Source: Heligmosomoides polygyrus polygyrus | Taxonomy: Eukaryota; Nematoda; Chromadorea; Rhabditida; Heligmosomidae | Length of the DNA: 64,000 nt | Reading direction: 5' to 3' | Assembly (NCBI GenBank): GCA_947396885.1 | Contig: OX377206.1 | Span: forward strand, 51,381,631 to 51,445,630 | Position numbers and translations under genes: made by a program | In this document: in pieces, positions 55,826 to 64,000 of the stretch | Layout: every line of letters starts with the position of its first letter | Numbering within the stretch: the stretch's first letter is position 1 | The notes under the pieces: model-generated | Seen by the model: the letters and a program-made list of their open reading frames with translations, nothing else | Told to the model about the DNA's origin: nothing | Database searches by the model: none

Positions 55826-55974
55826 TAAGCCCTATTTTATACTTGCGCCGCCACGCGGCGCGGCACCACGATCGCCATAGATATCGATTTTTCGCGCTGT
55901 CCAGTCGATATCTATCCCGACCATCGTGCCGCGCCGCGTAGCGGCGCAAGGTAAACTAGGACTAACCAGGATAC
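55826..55974. mobile_element. Hairpin MITE (CTTGCGCCGC termini)
   Basis: Left arm CTATTTTATACTTGCGCCGC, CGCGGCGCGGCACCACGATC, ATAGATATCGA; the right arm is its reverse complement with few mismatches; central loop TTTTTCGCGCTGTCCAG. About 149 bp. Its right half is also present as a relic in each unit of the 42.4-49 kb triplication. It abuts foldback element E directly. Confidence 0.85.
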
Positions 55975-57377
55975 TATCTCAACGGTAGGTCGGAACGGCG
56001 CAAGTGTTGTATATGGACAGAACCGCCTCTCTCTGGGTAGTAACAGACTGCAGGTATCTCGACCCCAACACAACTCTGCGCAGAGTTAGGGGCGACGGAA
56101 GTCGATGGTTGGCGCCCTGTTGATTCACGTGCTCCACAGCTGACGGGCGCGCGCGGGATGAGGGCTCGTATCGCGGTTAAGCGAAGTGCACAGGTGGCGT
56201 AGTAGGGAAGAGCTCGGGCTCGTAAACGCGGGATCGGAGGTTTGGATCCCGCAGGCTGCGTTCGTTTTGCACTTTTGCAAAATCCATGTTTTTCATATAG
56301 GTAGTCGACCTAGGGGTATTATAGTGTTTTATAGGGCATGTTTACATATAACATATGCTTCAAACTACAGATTAGCTAAAATGTTCACTTCTGTGTGTCA
56401 CTTATTTTAAGCCTAGTTTGTGTGAAGCTATAGTTATGTAACGATAGATATTTTGTGGCACTAGTAAAAAGTTCCGACTCCACCGACAAGACTTCGGTCA
56501 AAAAATTTTTCGCTGAAACTCGTCTAGGGGAGATATTTGGGGTGCTGATCACGAATCTGACATCCGTTTTTCAAGATTCGGTCGGAGACCACCCATACCG
56601 TTAACAAGGGTGGTCCAGGCAGGATCACCGAATTCGCTGAAACTTCGTCTAGGGGAGTTATTTGGGGTGCTGATCACGAATCTGACATTCGTTGTTCACG
56701 ATTCTGCCTCTACCTGCCGTCATCGGCAGAAGCTTTAAGAATGTTATCCTGTGCCTTCCTGTATCTATATTATTCAGCCGAATCGTGGAAAACGGATGTC
56801 AGATTCGTGATCAGCACCCCAAATAACCCCTTTAGACAAAGTTTCGGCGAAAAAAAAATTTGACCGAAGTCTTGTCGGTGGAGTCGGAACTTTTAACTAG
56901 TGCCACAAAATATCTATCGTTACATAACTATAGCTTCACACAAAATAGGCTTAAAATAAGTGACACACAGAAGTGAACATTCTAGCTAATCTGTAGTTTG
57001 ACGCATATGTTATATGTAAACATGCTCTATAAAACACTATAATACCCCTAGGTCGATTACCTCGCAAAAGTGCAAAACGAACGTAGTCTGCGAGATCCAA
57101 ACCTCCGACCCCGCTTTTACGAGCCCGAGCTCTTCCCTTCTGCGCCACCTGTGCACCGCGCTTAGACGCGATACGAGCCCTCATCCCGCGCGCGCCCGTC
57201 AGCTGTGGAGCACGTGAATCAACAGGGCGCCAGCCCGCGACTTCCGTCGCCCCTAACTCTGCACAGAGTTGTATTGGGGCCGAGATACCTGCAGTTTGTT
57301 ACTTCCTAGGAAGAGGCGGTTCTGCTCATATACAACATTTGCGCCGTTCCGACCTACCGTTGAGATAGTATCCTGGT
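55975..57377. mobile_element. Foldback element E with tRNA-like modules in both arms
   Basis: Arms about 55975-56560 and 56800-57377 are inverted copies over more than 500 bp, including ACCAGGATACTATCTCAACG, GTCGGAACGGCGCAA, AACACAACTCTG-type, CTGACGGGCGCGCGCGGGAT and ACATATAACATATGC. Inward tRNA-like modules: left A box TGGCGTAGTAGGG (56195) and B box GGTTTGGATCC (56239); right GATCCAAACC (57094) and TGCGCCACC (57141) reversed. The centre holds three pieces of the CAGCACCCCAAATAACCCC family in both orientations. The longest and best-preserved arms in the window. Confidence 0.88.
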
Positions 57378-57384
57378 AAGACTG

Positions 57385-57770
57385 ATACATGATATGGCAT
57401 AACTAACGACGACGAAGAGAGCTGGTGAGTGAGCAGACCCTTGATGTGTTAAAAAAATGTTAAAAAATATTGTAAACTCTATCGACGTAGATGGTTGCAC
57501 TCGACTCTTTGAACAGGAGTATAGTATTTGTGCCAACTCTGTGAGCTCTTCGGGGACTTCGGTGTTGTGAGGCGTACCACATCACTTCGCGCAATACCCA
57601 ATAAATGGCGTTCTCCAAATTCAGAAATGCTAGATGCATCGGCTTCAATTTCTCGCCGTGCTTTTCTATAAGGAGGCGAACGTCGTGCATGATATTTAAG
57701 TGTCACACGCAGCAAAGAGCCGTACAGGTTAAGAAAGCTGAACATTTTCACGAATGTGGCTGTGGACAAT
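57385..57770 (-). pseudogene. LINE reverse transcriptase palm fragment
   Basis: Minus strand in two frames: VRLLIEKHGEKLKPMHLAFL with NLENAIYWVLREVMWYA (motif A region; canonical FLDLEKAFDRVPRE, so the catalytic Asp is Asn), then QILYSCSKSRVQPSTSIEF and THQGSAHSPALFVVVSYAI (canonical HQGSALSPLLF, motif B). It is cut off at the edge of foldback element E (57377), which probably inserted into or next to it. Confidence 0.78.
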
Positions 57771-57894
57771 CCGCTCGAAGATCTTCATGCTCAGAGGGGA
57801 AGCGAACTGGGCGGTTGCTTTTACGGTCTGCTGGACTGCTCTTACTTTCTTTTTCCAATGCTGAATAACTGTGGTTCGCTGCCAAATAGCACTT
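57771..57894. other. No recognised feature
   Basis: Short flank of the RT fragment; may be further decayed LINE sequence. Confidence 0.3.
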
Positions 57895-57980
57895 TCTTAT
57901 ACGCAACAAGTGCTCCGACAAGCCTAACGGCGTGTCTCGCACTTGTGCGCTTCGCGCGAGTTTGCAGCATCACTGATTTA
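57895..57980 (-). repeat. Dispersed repeat with GCGCGAAGCGC hairpin (copy 2, reverse)
   Basis: Reverse complement of the 15010-15090 and 60045-60130 sequences (CACTTGTGCGCTTCGCGCGA, GCATCACTG). Slightly more diverged. Confidence 0.6.
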
Positions 57981-58304
57981 TGGAAAGTAGTTTTTATAAA
58001 CATAAAATTCGCTAACATCTAGGACGTGGTGCGTACTTTATCGGCATCAAGCCGTTCACCACTTCAGTACCTTCATCATAGACATTCTCTCCGGACCGTC
58101 CAGTAATGTCATTGGTTTTTGCTGCGCAGTACTTCTGTCCTTCAGGTTGCTCATCCACAACCGTTCTTATGCCCAACAGCCTGAGTTTCCAGATATCGTT
58201 GACATGTTTCCGAAGGCAGGTTCCCCTCACTCGTTTCTTCTTACTGAATCAAATTGCTCGTCCGCCTTTACTGGTCTTGAGTCCCCCACTTTAGTATCGT
58301 TGTG
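57981..58304. other. No recognised feature
   Basis: No recognisable coding or repeat signal. Confidence 0.35.
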
Positions 58305-58505
58305 CTCTCGCAAAATTTTCGAATATTCGAATGGTTTCGAATACCCGCAATTTTCGTGCATTCGAATTTTGAATACCTTCAAAAAACGCGATTTTTTGAA
58401 TACTCGAATTCGAATACATTCGAAAAACGCGATTTTTTGAACATTCGAATTCGAATATTGATTCGAATATTCTATTCGAATATTCGAATATTTTCGAATG
58501 GAACA
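58305..58505. repeat. TTCGAA palindromic minisatellite (copy 2)
   Basis: CTCGCAAAATTTTCGAATAT start as at 42.38 kb, two units of TACATTCGAAAAACGCGATT type, then dense GAATATTCGAATATT palindromes at 58456-58495. The whole block is largely self-complementary. Confidence 0.85.
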
Positions 58506-59536
58506 TTGGGTTACAGAAAGAAAAAAAACATGGCTGGTGCTTTGGTGGCAATGACCAATAGACGTTTTACCCTGACGTAGTAGGAAATTGACATTCGTTT
58601 GCAAAGCTCTCAACAAAGTTTTAATGGAGTGATCTTTCCACCGAATTCTTCTATGCCTGAAAGGATGAAATATGTTACGGGTTATCAAACCAAACAACAC
58701 GCCCTTAAAAAGTTTAGTTCTTTTTCCTGGTCGACTGATAAAAAGATTCCAAAGGCCATACCTTACCTTAGCCCAATAAAGGGCCAGGTGAATCGCACGG
58801 GTTATAGCTGGTGAAGCGCTTACCTTTGGTTAGAATTACTGGGGGTTACATACGGGCATCCACCTTTTCGGCTTACCATGGGACCCCTTTCCATGGAACC
58901 CCCAGAAGCTCTCAATGAAACTATCTGCTTCATCGGAGACCAAGGTCATCATGATGGAGATCTTCGACACCGAAGGTGCCATCAGCTTCATCTTTTTATT
59001 CACATTACCTAAGAAACATGAAGTGTACATAAGAAGGAGCTTAGGGTTATGCGTATCCCGGAGAAGTGCTTGAGTGTTGTTTGTGCATTAATTTTGATGG
59101 CATCGGAGAGTGCGGAAAGGTCTAAATGATCTCCGCAATTGAGAAAAGTGGTCGTCGAATAGATGTGTATAATATAATAGCTGCTTTCTCTACAGTGCTC
59201 ACCTAACGATTGTTCAAGCCGAAAACTTGGCCGCAGTTGACCCCACTCCCACAAAGTCAGATCCGTAGTCAGCTCGGGCGTACGTTCCGACGAATAAAAT
59301 AGCATGGCCTGTTTCTTTTGAGTTTCTTTTAAGTTTCCTCAATGAGCGCTTCCGCGCAATAATTTCAGCATCACCCTTTTCATGGAACCGCCTACTTTAG
59401 TGCTCTTTGCACCAGAGTTTCAATACTTTACAATAGGGGCCATTTTCTTGCTCTACAGTCTGCACCATGCAACAGATTGGTTTTTGTACAGCTGATAGAT
59501 CCTAGGAGTACATATGCAGCGCAAAAAGGGAAAGTT
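58506..59536. other. No recognised feature
   Basis: Short ORFs on both strands without recognisable motifs. Confidence 0.4.
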
Positions 59537-59830
59537 TGTTATAATTACCATACTATACAATAAAGCGCTAAAAGCTATTGATCGGCGCCGCGCAAAAATT
59601 AGTCATAGAATAGGTGAGAAATCGGAGAAAGTTAGTCATAAAATAGCGAAAATTACCCAAAGGTCTTCTACGTGTTTGGGGATCCAGAAAACGTGCCGAA
59701 GGCGTCGTCTAACGTGTCTGAGGACCAAGAAAACGTGGCGTACTCGTCACCCAACGTGCATGTGGATTCAGAAGACGTACCGTGGATTCATAAGACGTAT
59801 CGTCGTTCAACGTGACTGGCGACTCAGATA
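59537..59830. repeat. Dispersed repeat with internal minisatellite (copy 2)
   Basis: Counterpart of 14170-14500: ACTATACAATAAAGCGCTAA, GATCGGCGCCGCGC, tandem AAATAGCG/ATTAGTC-type units, and repeated GTGGATTCAGAAGACGTACC-like units. A G-run follows at 59890-59902. The plus frame 59514-59966 reads through the minisatellite only. Confidence 0.55.
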
Positions 59831-60044
59831 TCGCCGACCGTCACTTAACCGTCCGAAGATGATGCCGATGTTGGGAAAAGTAGTGGCGGTGGGGGGGGGG
59901 GGGTTCTGGATGGCTTCATACCGCAAAACTACTCACGTGATCTTCAGGAAGGTAAAGCAAGGTTAAAACATAACAAGGTTCTTAAATATTGCCTTTTTTA
60001 CTGCTAGGAAGGAAAGAAAGCAGAATGAGCAGAGCAAGTGGCTT
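59831..60044. other. Interior of the dispersed repeat, or spacer
   Basis: Lies between two blocks that occur in the same order at 14.2-15.1 kb. Confidence 0.3.
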
Positions 60045-60130
60045 GATGTGATTGTCCTTAGCATTACCTTAGTGATACTGCAACATCGCGCGAAGCGCGC
60101 AAGTGCGGGGTACGCCGATAGGCGTGACGG
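60045..60130 (+). repeat. Dispersed repeat with GCGCGAAGCGC hairpin (copy 3)
   Basis: TGATTGTCCTTAGC, TTAGTGATACTGCAACATCG, GCGAAGCGCGCAAGTGCG and TACGCCGATAGGCGTGACGG. Same order relative to the minisatellite block as at 14-15 kb, so both are probably parts of one element about 0.6-0.9 kb long. Confidence 0.6.
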
Positions 60131-60994
60131 ATATATTATAGGCACCAATATCTTCGCCATTATTTTGCATCAAGGACTGAAGAATTGTGGTGCCGCTTTT
60201 TTCTGTCCTGCCGATATTTGAACAAAACACATATCCTATGTGCGACATGAGATGAAATGGACAAGTACTTTCGGGTTATAGACAGCCAATCCAAGACCAA
60301 GAAGAGCGTAACCGAGAAACATTGAGTGACCTGACTTCTTCTTGTCGATGCCTAAGACCACCTGAACGAAGCAAGTGTGTTACTAAGTGATAATCAAAAC
60401 CCAACAAACAGAAGCAGAGTTTCTTAAGGAAAACTTCGCGATTAGATGTTTTCATGCTTCTGCGCCTTATAGGACTGCAAGGAGGATTAATGTTGAGCAG
60501 CCTAACCTCTCCCCTCCTTGTATTGGTAGTCCTAATAAGTCCTGTAAGAGTGTGTAGATCAACGATTGAACTACTTGTTATTAGATTCAGGTTTCTAGTT
60601 ACGCGTCTGAACAATAGCCGAAAAGCTCCAATCTATTAGGTGCTTGACGGATTAATGTCCGAATCGTTGAATAATTTTGGCGTGCAAAAACGATGATGGT
60701 CAGAATGTTAGGAAACTCAGTAAAGACTGATCAACGCTACGACCTCGTTCGGAACAGAAGCACATAAAAGAAACTACAGTACCGGACATGCCGCTGCGTC
60801 CAACAAGCACAAGCGGCGAAAAAGATGAGAAGCGGCGCAAAAGGGCGCCGGAGTGCGCCGTTTTACGCTCGCCACGCGCCGCGTCTGAGGCAAGTCGCGT
60901 TAGTGCGCGGCGTCCTCGACTTCTGGACGTTAGACTGAATGAAAGAGCTTATCCATGCGTTCGGACGAGCATGTCCTACTCTTTGGAACTAACT
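60131..60994. other. No recognised feature
   Basis: A Lys/Arg-rich plus frame at 60788-61084 (98 codons) overlaps the start of the tandem repeat and is not supported. Confidence 0.4.
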
Positions 60995-61440
60995 TCCGGC
61001 ATAGCGCGCGCTCTGAACAATGCATGTAGGCCGGCAGAATCAATCGAGTGGGAGCGACAACCTGTAGAGCGAGCGACAGCTTGAACAGTGAACGCATGGG
61101 AAGTTTTAACGAAAATGCCTAGCCTTCCTACTCAGGCATTGCTCTAGGACTGTCCAGCTTACATCTGGAGTGCGCCGTGAACAATGCATATAGAGTCGAA
61201 CCTATCAATCGAGTGGGCGCGGAAGCTTGTAGAGTGAGAGTTTAAGGAGTTTTATCAGAAATCCCTAGCCGCCTTACTCAGCAGCTGCTCTAGGACTGTC
61301 CAGCTTGCATCTGGAGTGCGCCGCAAACAATGCATATAGAGTCGAACCTATCAATCGAGTGGGCGCGGAAGCTTGTAGAGTGAGAGTTTAAGGAGTTTTA
61401 TCAGAAATCCCTAGCCGCCCCACTCAGGAGCTGCTCTAGG
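60995..61440. repeat. 146-bp tandem repeat, three units
   Basis: GCTCTAGGACT at 61141, 61287 and 61433 marks units of 146 bp; the last two units are nearly identical and the first is diverged. It lies directly upstream of the PLE and may belong to its 5' end. Confidence 0.92.
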
Positions 61441-61597
61441 ACTTCATGCCAAAGACCCCAAGCTAAACCGGAAGGAAGAATGCCTCTATATAACGCGGGA
61501 GCTCAGACCCTACATCAGGTTGGCATTCTGATTGGGGCGCCTGTGTCTCGAAAACGGCCCTGCTACCGACCGATTGGCCCGTCTGGCTTCCTGTAAG

Positions 61598-61710
61598 GTA
61601 AGGGTCTCGATCTCTCTATTGACTACGTGATCGAAAGATGGTCTTGAATTTCTAAGGTTGAGGCAACGTCTGACGAGGTAGCCACATCTTGACTTGACCC
61701 TTCTTTTCAG
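61598..61710 (+). other. Candidate intron in the PLE 5' region
   Basis: Donor AAG|GTAAGG at 61598 and acceptor TTCTTTTCAG ending at 61710, 113 bp apart; TTTTCAG is the nematode acceptor consensus. Penelope-like elements are known to retain introns. An equivalent TTTTTTCAG precedes the hammerhead-like core of the 6.1-kb relic. Confidence 0.5.
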
Positions 61711-61745
61711 GCTCTGAAGAAGGCGATACCGCCGAAACGTTAGCC
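61710..61745 (+). ncRNA. Hammerhead-ribozyme-like motif upstream of the PLE ORF
   Basis: Stem I strand GGCT (61710-61713), full consensus core CTGAAGA (61714-61720), helix II GGCG...CGCC (61722-61733), GAAA (61734-61737), CGTT with U before the scissile position, and second stem I strand AGCC (61742-61745). Stem I and II pair perfectly. Helix III is only AC/GU without a loop, so activity would need a dimer, as described for minimal hammerheads in retroelements. All core residues are present, unlike the two 3.7/6.1-kb relics. Confidence 0.65.
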
Positions 61746-61803
61746 AATAAAGATCTGTAAAACCTCGTGTGGAGCTCAGTCAAACAACGCAACAAGATCT
61801 ACG

Positions 61804-64000
61804 ATGCCGAGGTTCATAGAGAGTCGTACATGGCGACTTCTTCGCAACGTGCCAGCTCAACATCTACGACTCGTCAAGGAGGCCCTGTCACTAAGACAAA
61901 AGATTGTCTTAGCTAGACAGTCTATTCACTTCGTCCGGCGCTGCCTCCAGCACCAGGCTATTCCTAAGTTCATTCGATGCAAGAAACTACATGAACTCTG
62001 TGGCAGACCGGAAGGCGATCGACAAGTCTTGGACATCGAACTGCGACTACTTCGTATTTCTCTGCGGAGCAAGAAAGATCATCTTTTCGCATTGATGAAT
62101 AAGTGTATGTCGAAAGAGGCCTATTGTGCCCAATTCTTGGAGGATCGCCTATGGAGGAGAATAGAAGGTGGGTCAAGATCAATTTGTGACGCTATTCGGT
62201 CAAATGTTAAATCAACCTTACAGAAAAAATTCAACGACATTCTTAGTACATCACGTAGCCATGAGGGTAGATCAGTAGATTTCATATCTTACCGTGGACC
62301 CAGCGACCGAGGAGTTAGTAGTCCAGGTTCTTTTTCTAGCACATCTAGAGTCACCGTGTTGGGCAACTTTTCCTTGTCGCCAAACGCGACTTCGGTGCTT
62401 CAAATGGGGCCTAGCTTCTCCCCATCTCAGTCCATATCCACCTTAGTTATGCGCAGGGTCATATGTAGCCTACATGAACTTCAAGACAGGCTGCGCTGTA
62501 GGGCACGAACTGAAGGCGTAGGTGGAGTTTCTAACCAAAGCGGAGCAATGCCATGCATCCCTTTCCCTAACACCTACTTCAGGCAGCAAGAGCCTGATGC
62601 CCAGGCTGACATTAATTTCCGCCTTTTCGCAGATGATGTGTTCAAGGTGTTTAGTCGCTATCGACTACAGCGTACAAAAAACAACCTCACTAAGGCACAG
62701 ATCTGCGGAATAAAGGAAGTTCGCGACCTCGTAAGGTCGAAAACAATAAGGCTGTCAGTCAGCGATAAGGGTGGGGAATTCGTCGTCATTCCCAGACACA
62801 TAGATGTGTCAATAACGGAACACCACCTTCGGGATGAGTCTCTCTATTGTCCATCCTCCGCAAAGGAGTTTCAGGGCCAGTGCCGAAGGTTAAATAGAAC
62901 GTGGGTATCATTGGCAAAAGCAGCTGGGCTTAGCTCACAAACAATAGCGCGCCTTAAAATTGAATCCCCGCAGTGCCCAGTCCTTTATCTGCTCATAAAG
63001 ACGCACAAGCTTCCGTCATCGAGCAGTATAGAATCGCTGGCACCCTCCGATATCAAGGTGCGTCCAATAATTAGCTGCGTTGGGGGACCTACCGATAGAA
63101 TAGCGTGGTTCATAAACCTGGTTTTGGCACAATTACTCAGGTTCATACCGGCTCATTTGAGCAACACCCAGATGTTCCTGGAACATCTGCATTCTGCAAG
63201 AACGGACCCCACTTGCGTAATGGAATCCTTTGATGTAGCAGCCTTGTATACCAATGTCAGCAACGAGTGCGCCATGGAAGCTATATTCGAGCTTCTAGCG
63301 CAGCACCAAGAGGCTGTAAACACATACGGATTCTCTATAAGACAACTAATGGTCCTTCTTAAAGAATGCCTTGGTTGCAACATTTTCAGATGGTCGGGCC
63401 ACTATTTCTCTCAGATAAGAGGTCTGGCGATGGGGCAACGACTAGCACCTACACTCGCTATCGCCTTCATGGCCAAAATTGAAACCCCGGTGCTACAAAG
63501 GTTTCCATTGCTCTATTGTCGTTACATCGACGACTGCTTTCTTATCTGCTCGACGCAGGAAGAAATGGACCTGTGCTTTAGCCTGCTTAACAGCCAGTCC
63601 CCTTATATCAAGCTCACTCGCGAAAAACCCCAGGGTGATTGGCTTCCGTTCCTGAACGTGCAAGTGCAACTTAAAGAGGGTGGTACCGTAACAAAATGGT
63701 ATAGAAAACCTACCAACAAGAATATCATAGTTCACTGCCTTTCCTCGCACCCTAACCACATGAAGCGAGCTGTAGTGAAAAACATGTTCCGAACCGCAGC
63801 TCTCGTATCCAGTGGGGAAGAGGAGCGTAAAGAATCAAGGAAGCTGGCACAAGAAATTGCGGCTAGCAACGGATATAAGCACCACGTTACATCCTCACGG
63901 AGGTCCTTGCAGGAACGAAGCAGTAACGGCGCCATGTCCGGAAAGGTACCATTCAAAGTGCCATTCATCTCCGATGATGTAAGCACTTCCCTTCGGAAGT
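61804..64000 (+). CDS. Penelope-like element reverse transcriptase, open to the window end
   Basis: Uninterrupted frame from the stop at 61741 to the window edge; first ATG 61804; 732 codons seen, C-terminus outside. N-terminal helical region with RRIEGGSRSICDAIRSNV and the PLE-type MGPSFSPSQS near residue 200. Then FADDVFKVFSRYR, KGGEFVVIPRH, IKVRPIISCVGGPTDRIAWF, VMESFDVAALYTNVSNE (RT motif A, Asp477), RGLAMGQRLAPTLAIAFMAK (543-), LLYCRYIDDCFLICST (YIDD, Asp576/Asp577), DWLPFLNVQV and TKWYRKPTNKNI followed by HCLSSHPNHMK. This order is diagnostic of PLEs, which prime at chromosomal nicks or ends. A GIY-YIG endonuclease would follow beyond 64000 if present. No lesion visible, so this copy may be recent or active. 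The same family as the relic at 4.3-5.75 kb. Confidence 0.93.
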   Translation, partial: MPRFIESRTWRLLRNVPAQHLRLVKEALSLRQKIVLARQSIHFVRRCLQHQAIPKFIRCKKLHELCGRPEGDRQVLDIELRLLRISLRSKKDHLFALMNKCMSKEAYCAQFLEDRLWRRIEGGSRSICDAIRSNVKSTLQKKFNDILSTSRSHEGRSVDFISYRGPSDRGVSSPGSFSSTSRVTVLGNFSLSPNATSVLQMGPSFSPSQSISTLVMRRVICSLHELQDRLRCRARTEGVGGVSNQSGAMPCIPFPNTYFRQQEPDAQADINFRLFADDVFKVFSRYRLQRTKNNLTKAQICGIKEVRDLVRSKTIRLSVSDKGGEFVVIPRHIDVSITEHHLRDESLYCPSSAKEFQGQCRRLNRTWVSLAKAAGLSSQTIARLKIESPQCPVLYLLIKTHKLPSSSSIESLAPSDIKVRPIISCVGGPTDRIAWFINLVLAQLLRFIPAHLSNTQMFLEHLHSARTDPTCVMESFDVAALYTNVSNECAMEAIFELLAQHQEAVNTYGFSIRQLMVLLKECLGCNIFRWSGHYFSQIRGLAMGQRLAPTLAIAFMAKIETPVLQRFPLLYCRYIDDCFLICSTQEEMDLCFSLLNSQSPYIKLTREKPQGDWLPFLNVQVQLKEGGTVTKWYRKPTNKNIIVHCLSSHPNHMKRAVVKNMFRTAALVSSGEEERKESRKLAQEIAASNGYKHHVTSSRRSLQERSSNGAMSGKVPFKVPFISDDVSTSLRK

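Noticed and set aside
60788..61084. 98-codon Arg-rich plus ORF
   Set aside because: Extends into a diverged unit of the 146-bp tandem repeat and has no recognisable domain.

Overview
This is eukaryotic, repeat-dense intergenic DNA, most likely from a strongylid (hookworm-like) nematode. The longest reading frames are non-LTR and Penelope-like retroelements. The large RTE ORF at 28.5-31.5 kb resembles RTE proteins I remember from hookworm genomes. A 22-mer at 50,201 matches the nematode SL1 spliced leader at 21 of 22 positions. I see no convincing single-copy host gene. Almost all recognisable coding sequence is transposable-element derived and, with one exception, broken.

Layout. 0-1.3 kb: decayed RTE 3' end. 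1.3-3.6 kb: satellite relics and three small tandem arrays. 3.7-6.25 kb: decayed Penelope-like element (PLE) with inverted terminal arms, each holding a hammerhead-ribozyme-like core. 9.4-14.2 kb: complex satellite with higher-order structure, split by a 5'-truncated CR1-like LINE that has an 8-bp target-site duplication. 15-18.4 kb: two minus-strand RT relics. 20-23.9 kb: decayed CR1-like LINE with recognisable ORF1 and ORF2. 24.3-25.6 kb: a foldback element. 27.2-33.1 kb: a gag/retropepsin element interrupted by a complete-looking RTE (11-bp target-site duplication) and by a palindromic TTAA-flanked MITE. 34.6-40 kb: two more foldback elements with a shared small coding segment. 42.4-49 kb: a 2.22-kb tandem triplication running into a fourth foldback element (48.6-50 kb). 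50-52.4 kb: LTR-element remnant with gag start, a 200-bp assembly gap and two SL1-like sequences. 54.4-57.8 kb: RT relics, a MITE and a fifth foldback element. 58.3-61.4 kb: minisatellites and dispersed repeats. 61.6-64 kb: a PLE with an uninterrupted ORF leaving the window, preceded by a candidate intron and a hammerhead-like motif.

The most interesting system is the set of five foldback elements (24.3, 34.6, 38.6, 48.6 and 56 kb). Their termini are related, and their long inverted arms each contain a tRNA-like A-box/B-box module pointing inward. Three of them share a minus-strand acidic reading frame of about 70 codons that I cannot assign to a family. All identifications come from reading the sequence; no database search was run.
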